Assembly (NCBI GenBank): GCA_027625915.1
Contig: JANTQA010000063.1
Location: 7,335,501-7,399,500 of the forward strand
Reading direction: 5' to 3'
DNA: 64,000 nt
From: Anaeramoeba flamelloides
Taxonomy: Eukaryota; Metamonada; Anaeramoebidae
Shown here: in pieces, positions 32,882-44,937 of the stretch
Layout: each line of letters opens with the position of its first letter
Position numbering within the stretch: position 1 is the first letter of the stretch
Made by a program: the position numbers and the translations under genes
The notes under the pieces: model-generated
The model's input: only the letters and a program-made list of their open reading frames with translations
The model's database searches: none
What the model was told of the DNA's origin: nothing

Positions 32882-34770
32882 CGCTGTTCAATGTATTTGT
32901 ATTTGAATCACAACCGTTGAACGATTTTTAAAAATACCAAATGTTAATTAAATTAGAAACCTTTTTAAGAAAGTAGTTAACAGTTCAAAAGTGAAAAAAA
33001 GGAAGAAAATGATATATTTTTTATCAACAAAAAAGATTTGAGTTAAAAAGCATTTGGTTTTAATTTTTGGTTTGAAAAAATTGAAATAGATTCCACTCTT
33101 GGGAAAGAGTGTTAGTTATAAATCGGAAATCAATAATTTCTAAACCTTGAAGTTTTTTTTTATGAAAAAATTTTTGAGAAATATCAATTTAAGGGGGGTA
33201 AGTACATTCTAAAAATTTTGAGTATCACATTTATATGAAACTGAATGATTAAAATTATTTTTTTCGCCAATCACATTGATATTTTAATAAATAGGGTAGT
33301 AGGTAAAGTCTTGTATGTCTTTCACCACAATATAAGTATTTTTTATTTTTTCTAATTTTCAGTAATTGACACCACAAAGAATATTGACTCTAAGGTTATT
33401 ATTAAAAATTGAATGGAAATTGTTGATCAATAAACTAAGAAAGAAAAAATTCAAAGATAGTACACTGAAACATTTTTTTGTTTATTGGGGAAACATAATT
33501 AAAAATACATTAATTTGGAATTGGGTAAAGAACACCTTATTGAAATTTGAATTTAACAGAGTTAAATATTTTTTTGGAAACTCTGTTTTTTAATAATAAG
33601 AGATTTATGAACAATAGATTTTATATGAAAAACAAAAATGCCTTGAAATCGTAGAATTTTTCGAAAAATAAGAAGGTATTTATTTTTTGGAATAATTTTT
33701 TTTTCGAAAGTGGCCATTTCAATTTCGAATTGTAAATGATAAAACATTATTTAGTTGTGAGTAAGATTGGAAACATGATTTAATTGCTTTTTTTGAAATA
33801 AAATTTTGTATAACTATTTAAATCTTTAATAGAAATTTCGTATTTGGTAATCATTTTCATTAATGAGATTTACTTTTTAGTATTATTCATTACCAAGTGT
33901 ATTTTAAAAATTACAAATAAGCATCAGGTATTAAAGTAAAACTGTTTGTGACTTAAATGGTTGGTAGTAATTATATTTTATCCCTTTTTTTTTTTTTTGA
34001 TTGTGAGATAATAACAAAAAAAGAGAAATTTATTATCTAAATATTTATAAAGCTTTGTTTAATTTCACTTTTGGTTAGAATTTTTTTTTTTGTTGATGTG
34101 TATTCCAACCAGTTTAGAAAAAATGGAGTTGTATTTTTTCAAGAAAAAAATTCATATATATTTATTATTCGTTTTCCATAAATCCAAATTTTTGTTTTTA
34201 CTTATTTGAATTTCCAAAAAAAAAACAAGTGGATTCTAACACTTTTGACTGATCTTTAAATGATTTTGATTTTAGTAACTAAAAAATAATAAAATGTTGA
34301 AAATATTTTGATTTTTATTTTTTTTCAATTTATTGTAAAAGATTCCGGGGGGTTCTTTGGTCTGAAATTGTGGATAGAGACTTGTTTTTAACAATATTCT
34401 AATTTAAAATAGATTTTTATGTTAATAAAAACAAATTATTATAAAAAATCATTATACGTGTATATTAAGACATATATACCATTTGTATATAGTTTAAAAA
34501 ATGAAAAAAAAATGAAAAAAATTGATCTAAACAAGAAGAAGTCGTTTATTTTTTAATATTATTTATAGCTTTGGATATAATTATTTATTATTGTGTGATT
34601 TTTTATTTTTAATTCTAAATTGAAAACTTTTTATGGGGCATTTTTGGGGTCTAAATTGCTTTCTATTTCTAAAATAATGCTTAAATGACTTTTCAAAATT
34701 ATATTTTCATTAATTCATCATATTTTTAGTGGGTTTAGGTTATTAAGATATTTTTTATTTTTTTATTATT

Positions 34771-34787
34771 GGGGGGGGGGGGGGGGG
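34771..34787 (+). repeat. Poly(G) run, 17 bases
   Basis: An uninterrupted run of 17 G in DNA where G is rare. It lies about 75 bp before the (TAA)n array. Such a run can form quadruplex-like structures and is prone to sequencing-length error. Confidence 0.9.
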
Positions 34788-34860
34788 CTACCTAAAAGTA
34801 GAAAAGGTGGGTTATTTTGGTGATAACACGTTTGTAATAAAACTGCACTGTTGGTGATAT

Positions 34861-34968
<108 letters not shown>

Positions 34969-36872
34969 TGGTACTGTAAACTCATTTAAAAAACTCTATA
35001 ACCCAAAAAACAAATAAAAAACTATATATTATACATTCTTCAGAAAGAAGTTGATTTTATAATACAAGTTAAAAATGCCCAAAATCGTTTATTTAAAAAT
35101 AGAACGTAGAAGGTGGCCTGTCTTTCATACCCAAAAGAAGGTTTTAGCCACTTGAATAAACCAGTACCTACGAAAATTTAGTATTATATTTTTACTGGTA
35201 AACATCATATGGGTAGTAATAAATTATTTTTTTAATTTTTATTATTAATCAAAAATAAAAAAAATTATTGTATAAATTTTTCAATTTTTTCAAAGTTTTT
35301 TTATTATGATTTTTTTTAGTAATATTTGAGTTGCTTCTTTGGAATTTTATTCAACGTTGCTTGGGATTTTTTTTTTTTTTTGTTACAAAGATAAAGAATA
35401 GAAAAAAAATACTTTATTTTGAAAAGATGGGAAAATGAAAAGGATTTACACTTATTGGTGGAAAAATGAATTTTTGTTAATTTTGAATAATTATTTTACT
35501 TTTTTTTAATTGATTTTTTTAGCCTTTTGATCAAGTGTGGTTGTTTAATATAAAGATAGGTTGATAATTATAAGATAAATTAATAACTTTTTTTTTTTCC
35601 TATTTCAAGTCAACCAAGTTTTAATATTACTTGGGCATTTAAAAACTCAATATTCTAAAAGAAGATGATTAACATAATGTTTTTACAAATTCAAAATTAA
35701 CATTATTAAGGTCAATCCCAACAGGAAAATAAGAAAGTTTTCTTAATCCTTGCTTCCTTTTCCAAGAGTTATTTGTCTGGATTCGAGTATTATTCAAGAT
35801 TTTTTTTATTTTTTATATATGTCTATACGACCCAAAAAAATACTAAAAATTGAAAACTGATCAAATACTTTCCATTAATACAATTAAAAAAACTAAATGA
35901 AAAAATAAAAATAAATAAAGTTTCCATTTAACTTTTTCTTGAAAACATTTTTTGCCAAAATGATTAAATTCACACTTGAAATTATATATTTATTTAGATA
36001 CAATATCTTATTTTAACTTATTTACTAAAACAAATTCGAAATTGTGGGAATTTTATTTTCACTAAAGGGACTTATTTGGTCTTCAAATGTTTTTTTTTAT
36101 TTTAAATGGTAAAATTAAAAAAAAAGTTATTTAAAAAGGCAAACTCCATGAAAAAGTATTCTAATTTAATAATTTGGCTTATTCTTTGATTCCAAACTTT
36201 TCTCAACCCCAATTTTTCAAAAAAAAAATAAAAAAGTGTACAGTAATTTCAAAAAATATTTTCGATATTCAAAAGTTGAGAGTGTTTTTATTTTAAAAAA
36301 CAATTATCCCAGTGGTTAATTGAATTAATTATTAGGCTAGATTTCGAAAAAAATTAATCTTAAAAAAATAGTACTTAATTTTATTAAGGACATATATTAC
36401 AAATTTAATATATTCCCAATTTTCTATTAAAAAAACGGGTTATCTTTGTCAAGAATATTATTACCTAAGAAAAGAATTCTGAGTACCTGGTAAATTGACT
36501 TTCTAAAAACACTTTTTCAGAAGATAAGCAAACAACTAACATCTAAGATCCTTAAAATTTTCAAATTCAAAATTAAATACTTTATATAATTTCAAAAGAA
36601 AAGAAAAAAAAGCGAAAAAAAAAAAATTGAAATTAAAAAAATGTGATTTTTATTTTGTAGATGGGATTATAAAACAATTTCTTTTTAAAAGTGAGAGTAT
36701 TATTTTCAGAAGAGTTTAGAATAAATTATTATTTCTCCAAAAAGAAAGGAAAAAAAAGAAAAAAATAATAATAAAAAAAAATAAAGATAAAATTAAACAG
36801 TAATTGATCAATCGTTGTAAAAGTTATTAATCAATTTACTTATTTCGAGGAGAGGGAGAGATTGAAAACCTT

Positions 36873-37907
36873 TTAAAATAGCCAATCTTTGTTTGGGAAC
36901 TCTTCTTTGACTTCTTTGGCAATTTGCTCAAAGAAGCCGAACCTTAATTTGGCATAACCAGTGTAATCGAAATCAATTTCAGAAATTTGTGATTGAACCA
37001 AAGCCCAAATACCCCAATAAATGAGAGAGACAAGCATGAACATTCTTACTGCAAAATAGCTTTGTTGCAAATCCCTCTCGTCAACTTGTGAAGGTGTACA
37101 GTTGTCCCTTGAGGCGAGGTAGTGTGTCAAGAAGTCCAAAATGATTTCCTTGGATGGCAGCAATTGCTTTTCCATTTCAAACCCAGAGTATTCGCAGAAG
37201 TGGTTTGCAAGATCAAACCAGGGCACGTTTAGTGAGCAATACTCAAAGTCGATAAATTGGATTGATTCCGTTTTTTGGTTGTAAACGATGTTGCCAGAAA
37301 GCAAATCGTTATGGCAAATGCAGACGGTACAATCAATTTCTTGGTTGAGCATCTCTTTCAATTGCTTGATGATCTTGGAGTATTTGGTGTTTGGTTCTAA
37401 TTGCTTTTTGTTTGTGGACAGTTTTTTGAAGTTTTCGCTCCAGGTGTTGATCACATCAAAGACATCCTTTCGGTTCTCTACCTCGTCAGTGGGGACTGAG
37501 TGGAATTGGGCTAGCTGCTTGGCAATTAGCGTTCGTAACTTTTTGCCTCGCATCTGCTCAGAAGAGATCGATTTACCATCAAAAAATTGATAGATCAAGG
37601 CATTGGGGTACACACAATACAGCTGTGGGCCCATTTTCTTTTTCGACAAGTTCCAAATGAAATTTAGTTCATTGTCGCGATCGATAATCTCTTCTGTTTT
37701 TCGGCCATTGACCCTCAATAATAAGGTCTCGGCCTTTCCGGTCGTGTCCATTAATCCATATACTTTGTTAGTAATACCTGCTGTGAATTGCTTCATTACA
37801 AAATTCGATTCAGATAGGTTGTTCCAGTGTGGGATGTTCAGTGTTTTTAATTCCTTAAGAATACTTAATTTGTTTTCAGGATCGAGGGTGTATTGTTTGA
37901 TGTTCAT
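36873..37907 (-). CDS. Ethanolamine kinase (choline/ethanolamine kinase family), 344 aa
   Basis: Phosphorylates ethanolamine (EC 2.7.1.82), the first step of the CDP-ethanolamine (Kennedy) route to phosphatidylethanolamine; cytosolic. The N-lobe has FTAGITNKVYGL (~41-52) and LLLRVNGRKTEEIIDRDNE (~62-80). The latter matches the ethanolamine-kinase pattern (RxYGxxTExxIDRxxE) better than choline kinases. The catalytic Brenner motif is CHNDLLSGNIVY (His199, Asn200, Asp201, Asn206). The choline-kinase motif is FIDFEYCSLNVPWFDLANHF (~218-237), with metal-binding Asp220 and Glu222. Length (344) is normal for the family and there is no intron. The start at 37907 lies close to the expected N-terminus. 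All key residues are present, so it should be active. Specificity for ethanolamine over choline is inferred from the N-lobe signature. Confidence 0.88.
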   Translation of the reverse strand: MNIKQYTLDPENKLSILKELKTLNIPHWNNLSESNFVMKQFTAGITNKVYGLMDTTGKAETLLLRVNGRKTEEIIDRDNELNFIWNLSKKKMGPQLYCVYPNALIYQFFDGKSISSEQMRGKKLRTLIAKQLAQFHSVPTDEVENRKDVFDVINTWSENFKKLSTNKKQLEPNTKYSKIIKQLKEMLNQEIDCTVCICHNDLLSGNIVYNQKTESIQFIDFEYCSLNVPWFDLANHFCEYSGFEMEKQLLPSKEIILDFLTHYLASRDNCTPSQVDERDLQQSYFAVRMFMLVSLIYWGIWALVQSQISEIDFDYTGYAKLRFGFFEQIAKEVKEEFPNKDWLF

Positions 37908-38966
37908 TTTTTGTTAAAAATTTATCTTATTTTTTATTTGAAAGAGAAAGTTAAAAAAAAAGGTCTAAAAAGAAATGGTGAAAAAAAAAAAATGTTGTTT
38001 AATTTCGGAAAAAAATTACCGTTCGAGTCAATCAAAGAAAGTAGCTTTAACGTCATTTTTAAATCAATGTTGGTTGAATGAAATTTTGAGTGAAAACACG
38101 AGACTTGTTTCGCAAAAATATTCTTATTTTAAGAAAACCTTTATTGTTAAAATATGTTTTTTGCTTCATTCCTGGAATATTATTGGAGTTTTCAAATTTT
38201 AGAAGAAAATTTCTTCAATTTATTCTTAATTTTATTTAATTATTTAGTTTCAAAATTTCCAAGTGGATAAAAAAAAAAGTTTCCTGTTATTAGTCTTATC
38301 GTCCATTTTTTTACTTTTTAGGTTGATTTATGATTAATTATATTTTTTTCGGAAAAATCCTTTTAATTTTTTTTTATCAAGAACAAATCGGGTTTGAAGA
38401 ACAAACACTAATTCAAGAGATCTTTTTTTTGAATTAACTGATTCGTTATCTTTTTTATTTAATTGCAAATAAAAAATTGTTTGTTTTAGATCCGTTTAAC
38501 CTTATCAAAGAATTGTTTCACCAACTTTTGAGATTTTAAGGTTGTTTTCTTTTTGGTTTTCTTTTTTTTGAGCAAAAAAAGCTGTTACTTTTTCTTTTTG
38601 TTTGGGGAAAGATAAATCGATTAACCTAACATATAACACGTAAATTCTCGTATTATTTGTCGTTTTGTTGAATGGTTATTTCTAAAGACTGTTGCATTTA
38701 CAAAAGGTTGAACTTTTTTAGTATATGATTTTTTTTAATTTTTAGCTTTGTTGAATTTCGAGTTTGCTTTTAATTTTTTCCCAAAACATACTTCACCAAA
38801 GGACCACAAATTTTAAATCTCAATGAAAAATGGTTTCCTAAATTATTTGTAGCCTTCTTTAACACTTTTGATTTACTGTTAACATTAAAATTGTATTTAA
38901 AAGGATACACAAACCAAGAGATAACCAATTTCCCAAATATCATTTCTTATTCATGTTTTGAGAATA

Positions 38967-39203
38967 TTAAAGTTTTTTCATGAAACCTTTTTCTTTTTTA
39001 TTCAAACCCAAATAAAATTTTTTATACAAGTCCATATGTTTTTGTAATTTGTAATTTATTTTATTTACCAAATGCAATGGGAGTAATTGTTTCAAAAGAA
39101 AACAATGAACCAATGTGGTCAAATAAACCCATGTCTCAGCTTTAGTCAAAAGATTTCGTCTTTGTAAAAGAATTCTTATTTTCCAAATTAAATTCTCAGT
39201 CAA
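38967..39203 (-). mobile_element. LINE fragment: possible reverse-transcriptase thumb region
   Basis: 78-residue open frame. LLTKAETWVYLTTLVHCF, followed by LLPLHLVNKINYKLQK and FYLGLNKKEKG, resembles the segment after the catalytic core of LINE reverse transcriptases (a 'xLTxAExxxYL...LLP...INxKL' pattern). No catalytic YxDD motif is in reach, so it is a fragment. The upstream side abuts a fold-back element (39212). Confidence 0.4.
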
Positions 39204-39211
39204 AAGAATCT

Positions 39212-39668
39212 AATTGTCAAGAGAAAAATGTTGGACAGAGAAAAATAGTTGGACAGCAATTTTAATTGGGAACCTTACTCAAAATGATTTTTAATTTCAA
39301 TCATTTGTGAAATAACTAAAGCAAATAACAATAATCTGCTTATTAGAATAACGATTAATGTAATTCTACTTTTTCAAAACCTTATCTCTCATAATCTAAA
39401 ACAAGTTTAAAAATTAGCATTTTCAGAATTAATAGTAAACTTTACTAAAACTTGGATTTTTGTTAAAATAACAAGATCTACTTTAGTTAACAACCATTCA
39501 AATGAGTATTCTACACAAACCACAGATTACTGAACTCATAACACCTTTTAACCAGTATTTATCTAAAAGTCAAATAGTTTTCAATAGGATTTGATTTTAA
39601 ATTTTACTAATATTCCCAATTAAAAATAGTATCCAACCATTTTTCTTACAACATTTTTCTCTCAATAG
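39212..39668. mobile_element. Fold-back MITE family 3 (~457 bp)
   Basis: The left arm AGAGAAAAATGTTGGACAGA...GTTGGACAGC...TTTTAATTGGGAA (39218-39272) pairs with the right arm TTCCCAATTAAAAATAG...TCCAACC...ACAACATTTTTCTCT (39613-39663). The arms are about 60 bp with a ~340 bp AT-rich interior. No second copy was recognised in the window. Confidence 0.55.
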
Positions 39669-40139
39669 TTAGTCTTTTTGTTTCTTTTTGTGAATCGAGA
39701 AATGAAAAAACATGTTCAAAACATTTTCCTTTTCATGAAATATCACCTTTAATAATTTCTGATAATTTGGAAACCCAAGTGATCTTGAAACTTTAATCTT
39801 ATTTTCAAAGAAATAGTAAAACACACCAAATATTGATTATTTGATAATTAGAAAAAACTTATTTTTTGATTTTTATACACAATTTTATATTTTTTTTTTG
39901 AAATTTAAAAGATTAAATTATGTTTTTTTTTTTATTAAATTGATGGCACTACTTATAATGAACCATTAATATTTTAATAAATTAATTTGATAATTTCTTT
40001 CTTTTTTTTTTTTTTTTTTTAATTTTTTTTAATTTTTAAAATCTTGAAGAGTGTTAATAAACAAAATAAATCGTTTTTACAGGATTATTTGCTTTTTAAA
40101 TATAGAAATAAACCAAGAATTTAATAAAATTCCCGATTA

Positions 40140-40253
40140 TTTCTCAAATTGAAAAAAATTTACTTTAGCCTTTCCAGAATTTAACAGAATAGTGAAAAAT
40201 TGAAAGATTTTGCTTAATTCTTTCGAATTCTGGAAAAGCTAGGCACCCCACTG
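40140..40253. mobile_element. Fold-back MITE family 2, copy 2 (right end preserved)
   Basis: Shares TTTCTCAAATTGAAAAAAA, CTTTCCAGAATTTAA, GATTTTGC and AATTCTGGAAAAGCTAGG with the copy inside the LINE at 30588. The right end read inward is CAGTGGGGTGCCTAGCTTTT, preceded by TA. This is the CAGT-at-TA form of Tc1/mariner-type elements. The left end is unclear. Confidence 0.5.
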
Positions 40254-40380
40254 TACTTTCTGAAACATAGTATTAATTAGTTTTTTTATCCTAACTAGAA
40301 TGTAAGAAATATTATAACTTCTAGGAGAACTTTTCTTTAAAAAAAAAAAAAAAACCGAATAGAAAAAAATTAATTTATCA

Positions 40381-40530
40381 AGAGAGAAGAATAAGAAGAA
40401 AGAAAAGCTTGTAGGCTTTTTTTGGCAAGGGTGAAGTTCCCAAGAGCCCTTAATCTATTAAAGAGAAAGTTTTGAAGTGAATAAATTTGTGACCCCCAAT
40501 TCAAAGAGTAGTCAAAAAAATCTTATAATT
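40381..40530 (+). mobile_element. Short LINE fragment
   Basis: In one frame, with stops, it reads KKEKLVGFFWQG, QEPLIY, RESFEVNKF, TPNSKSSQKNLII. This resembles the 'FIWxG...GGLxLPNxxxYxxA' stretch that follows the reverse-transcriptase domain in LINEs. It is short and decayed; resemblance only. Confidence 0.35.
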
Positions 40531-42306
40531 ACAATCATTAGAAGTATTTTAAACTCAATTTAGTTTTCTGAAAAAAAAAAAAAAAATAAAAGTTTGTAAA
40601 AAAATTATAAAAATAAAGTAAAATCTCCTAAAATATATAAATACACGTCTTAATGATTCATGAGTAGGTATTTTACCCCTTTATTTTGGAAATTCTTTGA
40701 TTACTGCGATGAAAAATCGACCATTTCATTAATTTTCAGGAATTCCTTAAATCAAGACATTTAAAAGATAAAGAAGAAATAATTCACAAGTATTTTGACA
40801 CATAGTATCATCACCGGGTGATTTTTTTATCAAGTTCTTAATTACAAAAAATATTTCTTCATGAAAAAAATACCCATGGACCACTTAGCACGATTAACCA
40901 TAATTGTTTTTTTATTGTAATCTCTATTTCAAAATCACAATCCTATTAAAAATCAAATTTTAAAGAAAAATATTTTTAATAAGCGAAATTTATCTATTAT
41001 TATATAAAAATTTCGATTTTAATATTCAGTTCTATACCCAAGATATATATATTTGTTGTATAAAAAGAAAATAAAAAAGGTAAAAAAAAAAAAAAAAAAT
41101 TAAAAAAAAATTTGCTATTTATTTTGAAATAAGTATTGCATAAAAAATAGAAATTTTAAAAAATTTATAAAACCCATTTATCGATTCCCCCCTCATTTGA
41201 ATAACTAAATCGAATCTCTTTTTCATACTTAAAACCAATTTCTTCATTAATTTATCTGTTATTTCTTTCCAAATTTTCATTTTCATTTTCCTTTTTAACA
41301 AAATACTTTGGAAAAAATTAATAAAGGAAAAAATGATTTATTTTCAAACTTAACACTGTGAAGGGAAAAACTACTGATGATACAGATCCAATTCAAAATT
41401 CAAATATAACATAGACCATTTATTTTGAAATTTAGCTTATATATCAAGAAAATTTCATCAAATATCTTATGGTTCGAATACTTACTTTATTAAAGAAATA
41501 TTAAAAAAACAATAAAAAATTGTTTGGTAAAAATACTCTTATTTAAATGCTATATCCAGCCCCCCTTTTTTTTTTTTTTATATATTATATCTCTTTTTTA
41601 AATTTTTAATTTAAAAGAATGGAGTAAAACCAAAGATTTTACCCCATCATTATCAATTATAATAACCATGACGACATTGGAATACTCTTCGTTATTTATA
41701 CGAAGCCGAGATAATAAGCAAACTATTTTTCTTGAGAGGGTGATATTTATATGGCCCAGAAAAAAAAATTGTTTGTTTATGAAACAAGGATTCAAATTGC
41801 GTGATTTATTATTTGTTGAAACAATGTGGATCTTCAGGAAAAAAAAAAAAACACACACACACAAAAAAAAAATACTTTGTAGTTTTTCATTTGTTTTCAA
41901 TTTTTAAAGCTAGAAAATTTTTTTTATTCATTAAAACTGTTTTAAAATAAGAGACTATGAACAAAAAAAAACAAGCGTTTCTAAATTTCAACCCCTTTAA
42001 AAAGCTATTTTCTTCATCCCTTTTAAACACCCAAAATAGCTAACACTCATCCAAGAACAACATATTTTAAAATCTATTTTTTAAATAAAAAACATAATGG
42101 GTTAATTTATCTCTAAAGAAAATTCACATTTCACCCCTTCCTCCATAACTTCTATTTTTTATATTAAGAGACCTTTTCCAAGAACTGGGCTATTTAGTTC
42201 CCCCCCAAAAAAAAAAAAACAAAAAACTAGAAAATATTAATATACTCATAATCAGTAGTTTATTATAAAATCAAGACTTTTTTTCTAGAAATAACCAATA
42301 CAAATA

Positions 42307-42501
42307 CAGCCAGTTCCACTTCATGACACAAACTTTCAACGGAATTTAAGGCACCATGAAAACCTCAAATTAAGGTACAAACTTTGTAATTTTTTTTTAC
42401 AATTTAATTTTACTAGAAACTGAATTTTGTGCTGTAATTTGAGATTTTAATGGTGCCTTAAATTTTGTTGAAAGTTTGTGCCTTAAAAGTGAAACTGACT
42501 G
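42307..42501. mobile_element. Fold-back MITE family 1, copy 5
   Basis: 195 bp palindrome. The left end CAGCCAGTTCCACTTCATGA pairs with the right end TTAAAAGTGAAACTGACTG. Same internal GGCACAAAC / GTTTGTGCC words as copies 1-4; TA on both sides. Confidence 0.8.
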
Positions 42502-43744
42502 TATGCCTTGAAAAAAAATTATTTTTTTTTTATTTTTTTCGCTTAGGTTTCAAAAAAATAATAATATTATTAATAATGACAACATATTTTTATTTATATG
42601 TATTAGAAAAAGAAATTGAAGTAAAAAATCACTTCTTTTTCATTTCTCTTTTTACAAATAAGACAATTTATAGAAATATATCATACTATTTTATCTAATT
42701 TTGATTGTTTGAAACTTTTTTTATTTTGTAAACAGTTAAAACTTTTGCCAAACTTGGAATCCTTAATTGCAGAATTTTACAATTAAAAAACTTGGAAATG
42801 AAGTGATATTTTATCCCATTTATATATATAAAGGCCAGTCTTACGTATTACCATTTTGAACATCTTGTCAAATTCTGGGAAATCACACGGAAGTGGACAA
42901 TATTTTAATTTGGACATATAAAGGATATTATTATTTTTTGATTCATATTTTCGAGATTTATCCTCTCCTATTTCTTTTTTTTAAATTGATAAAATTGCCT
43001 AAATTACCCCCCCCCCCCCTCCAAACACACACATACACACTTCAATACCATACAAAAATATTAAAAATTCAACAATTGCTACATTTCAGTTGAAAATTCA
43101 AATTTAAATTAATAACATTAAAAAATTTAGATATTTTTTTTAAATATTAAAACAAAGTGAAAAAAATATTTCGAAAGATCACATTATATTATTTGCAAAA
43201 TTCCCATAAAAAAAGTTACAAAAAAAAAAATAATAAGTTGCCATAATCCTATTTTTTCGGTTATAATTTACTAAATTTTCTTTTTAAAATTCATTATATA
43301 TTCTAATGATATTTTTTTTTACTATTTACCAAAAATCTTGTAATCTCTTGATATATATCCCACAAATTTAATTATTTTTTAATTTTAAATTTGTTATTAA
43401 TAATTTTTATTTATTATATTTAATTTTTTTTTGTCATTGGATGAGTTGATGTAAAATTCCTTATAAGAACAAGAAATTTCACAATTTTGAGTAATAATAT
43501 GTAAGAACCTTTGTATATTTTTTTGGAGAATAATTTGTTTTAATAGATTTACCCAATCCAAAATAATCTTTAAAATAATTTGTGAACTTTTTTTTTTTTT
43601 TTGATCCCTAAAAGAAATGACCATAATAGAAGTTTAAGAAGAATTGTCTTATCCACTCTATGGAATGAAAAATTATTTTCCTTCTCAAAATTCTAGGTGT
43701 CATTCTATATTTGAAAAATAAATTAAAACATTACTTTTAAGTGG

Positions 43745-44145
43745 ATAACTTACAGACAATCCCAAGATACAGTGAAAATTTATCAATATCAAATTTTGAT
43801 GTTGATATAAATTATTAAACAGTTCAATATGAGAATAATAAAGCTCATATTGAAAAAAAAAATTCCTAAATAAGTCAATATTGTATAATTTTTTCTGATT
43901 TTCAAAAAATAAATTTTCAGTACCCAAAATGACTCTAAACATCAAAAATTCATTAAGAAACTACATAAAATTTCCTGTGAAAAATGAATTATTTTTCAAT
44001 CACATTAGAAGAATATTTTTCATATCAACCCATTTATGAAAAAATATTTTAAATATAAGCTTTCTTATTCTTATATTCTTATAATTAAAAATCTATATCA
44101 ATATCAAAATTTGATATTGATAAAATTTCATGGTAGCCTTGGAAG
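43745..44145. mobile_element. Fold-back element, ~400 bp
   Basis: The left part (TTATCAATATCAAATTTTGA at ~43780, CTCATATTG at ~43845) is mirrored on the right (TCAATATCAAAATTTGATAT at ~44098, AAGCTTTC at ~44056). The mirror produces two similar open frames on opposite strands (43700-43945 minus, 44036-44227 plus), which are artefacts of the palindrome and not genes. The centre lies near 43950. Confidence 0.55.
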
Positions 44146-44329
44146 AGCTGCAAATAATTTAAATCAAGCAAAACCAATGAAAATAAACAATATAGTTGTT
44201 TTTTTTTTTAATCTAATAGGAAATTAATAAAATACTGGAAATTTAGGGCCACGGTATTAAATTCTTAGGCTATCTGAACCCTCTTTATAATTCAAAATTA
44301 AGATACTGTTGAGTTAAATCGGAAAGTTT

Positions 44330-44470
44330 TCATTTTTTTCCAACATAATTCATAATACACTTACCGTTTTGGAAAAAAACTGAGACAGGTTTTTCATTGA
44401 AAGCATTAATGAAAATGAAAAGTAAAACCAATAAAAAGAAGAAACCAATCAACTTCAAAATATAATCCAT
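44330..44470 (-). CDS. Candidate small secreted or membrane peptide (46 aa, or first exon of a longer gene)
   Basis: From ATG at 44470: MDYILKLIGFFFLLVLLF with IFINAFNEKPVSVFFQNG following. This is a typical signal peptide or single-span anchor, then a polar region. A strong 5' splice site (GGTAAGT, intron from 44364) follows ...FFQN. Read through, the frame ends after 46 codons at 44330. I tried the acceptors downstream (to ~44080) and each gives an early stop, so either the unspliced 46-aa form is real or later exons were not found. It shares strand with the gene at 44578-44937. Confidence 0.35.
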   Translation of the reverse strand: MDYILKLIGFFFLLVLLFIFINAFNEKPVSVFFQNGKCIMNYVGKK

Positions 44471-44577
44471 TATATTATTTTCAATCGATCCAACAAATAC
44501 AATTTAAATCCAAACTTGTATCTAAATTGTTGTTGTGACTTTGAAGATCGTAAAATTGACAAGTTTGGTACAAAATT

Positions 44578-44937
44578 TTAATGATTGATCAATAAAAGAA
44601 AAACCACACCAATAAAAAGTATTAATAAAACGGCTATTGTGATGAATACTTCATTTTTATTTATTTATTCTTTTTTTAATTGATCTTATTTTTCCTTTTC
44701 AGTAAGATTTACAATTAAAAACCGTATTTCGCTTTTTTTCCCTTTTCACTTTTTTTCCACAATTTTTATACTAGGATACTCACATCTTTTCCATAATGTG
44801 GAGCCCAAAAAAAATGGATTCGTGTGTAAATTAAAGTTTCCATAGTAACCAAGATTTGAATATATTGGTAACCAGTAACAATCCTGTACAACCCATATTG
44901 GAATAGGCCAAATATAAAAAAGAGTGATGATGATCAT
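44578..44937 (-). CDS. Candidate two-exon small membrane protein, 69 aa
   Basis: Exon 1 is 44784-44937 (51 codons plus one base) and exon 2 is 44578-44633. The donor is GTGAGT (44783) and the acceptor ATCACAATAG ends at 44634. Phase 1 is preserved, giving ...GSTLWKR-S-VLLILFIGVVFLLLINH-stop. The product would have a hydrophobic, Trp-rich N-terminus (MIIITLFYIWPIPIWVV), a polar aromatic middle (NLGYYGNFNLHTN) and a C-terminal membrane helix. I do not recognise the family. Support comes from the splice signals, phase match and the non-random C-terminal helix; the short length keeps confidence modest. No upstream exon was sought beyond the ATG at 44937. Confidence 0.45.

Larger units (their letters stand above)
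37908..44329. other. Gene-poor stretch with transposon debris
   Basis: Contains the LINE scraps, MITEs and fold-back elements listed separately (38967-39203, 39212-39668, 40140-40253, 40381-40530, 42307-42501, 43745-44145) and homopolymer runs. Frames at 41119-41301, 41598-41900/41668-41907, 42465-42698 and 43397-43624 have no domain I can name. Some could be further LINE fragments. Confidence 0.5.

Noticed and set aside
33366-33593. 75-aa basic open frame
   Set aside because: Lys/Leu/Asn composition typical of chance frames in AT-rich DNA; no domain and no splice context.
41598-41907. Overlapping open frames on both strands (100 aa minus, 79 aa plus)
   Set aside because: Neither shows a family motif. 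They may be LINE debris, but I could not match any motif, so no call is made.
43700-44227. Two similar short proteins on opposite strands sharing an NLYQ-Q-NLILI segment
   Set aside because: They are produced by the arms of a fold-back element, not by paralogous genes.
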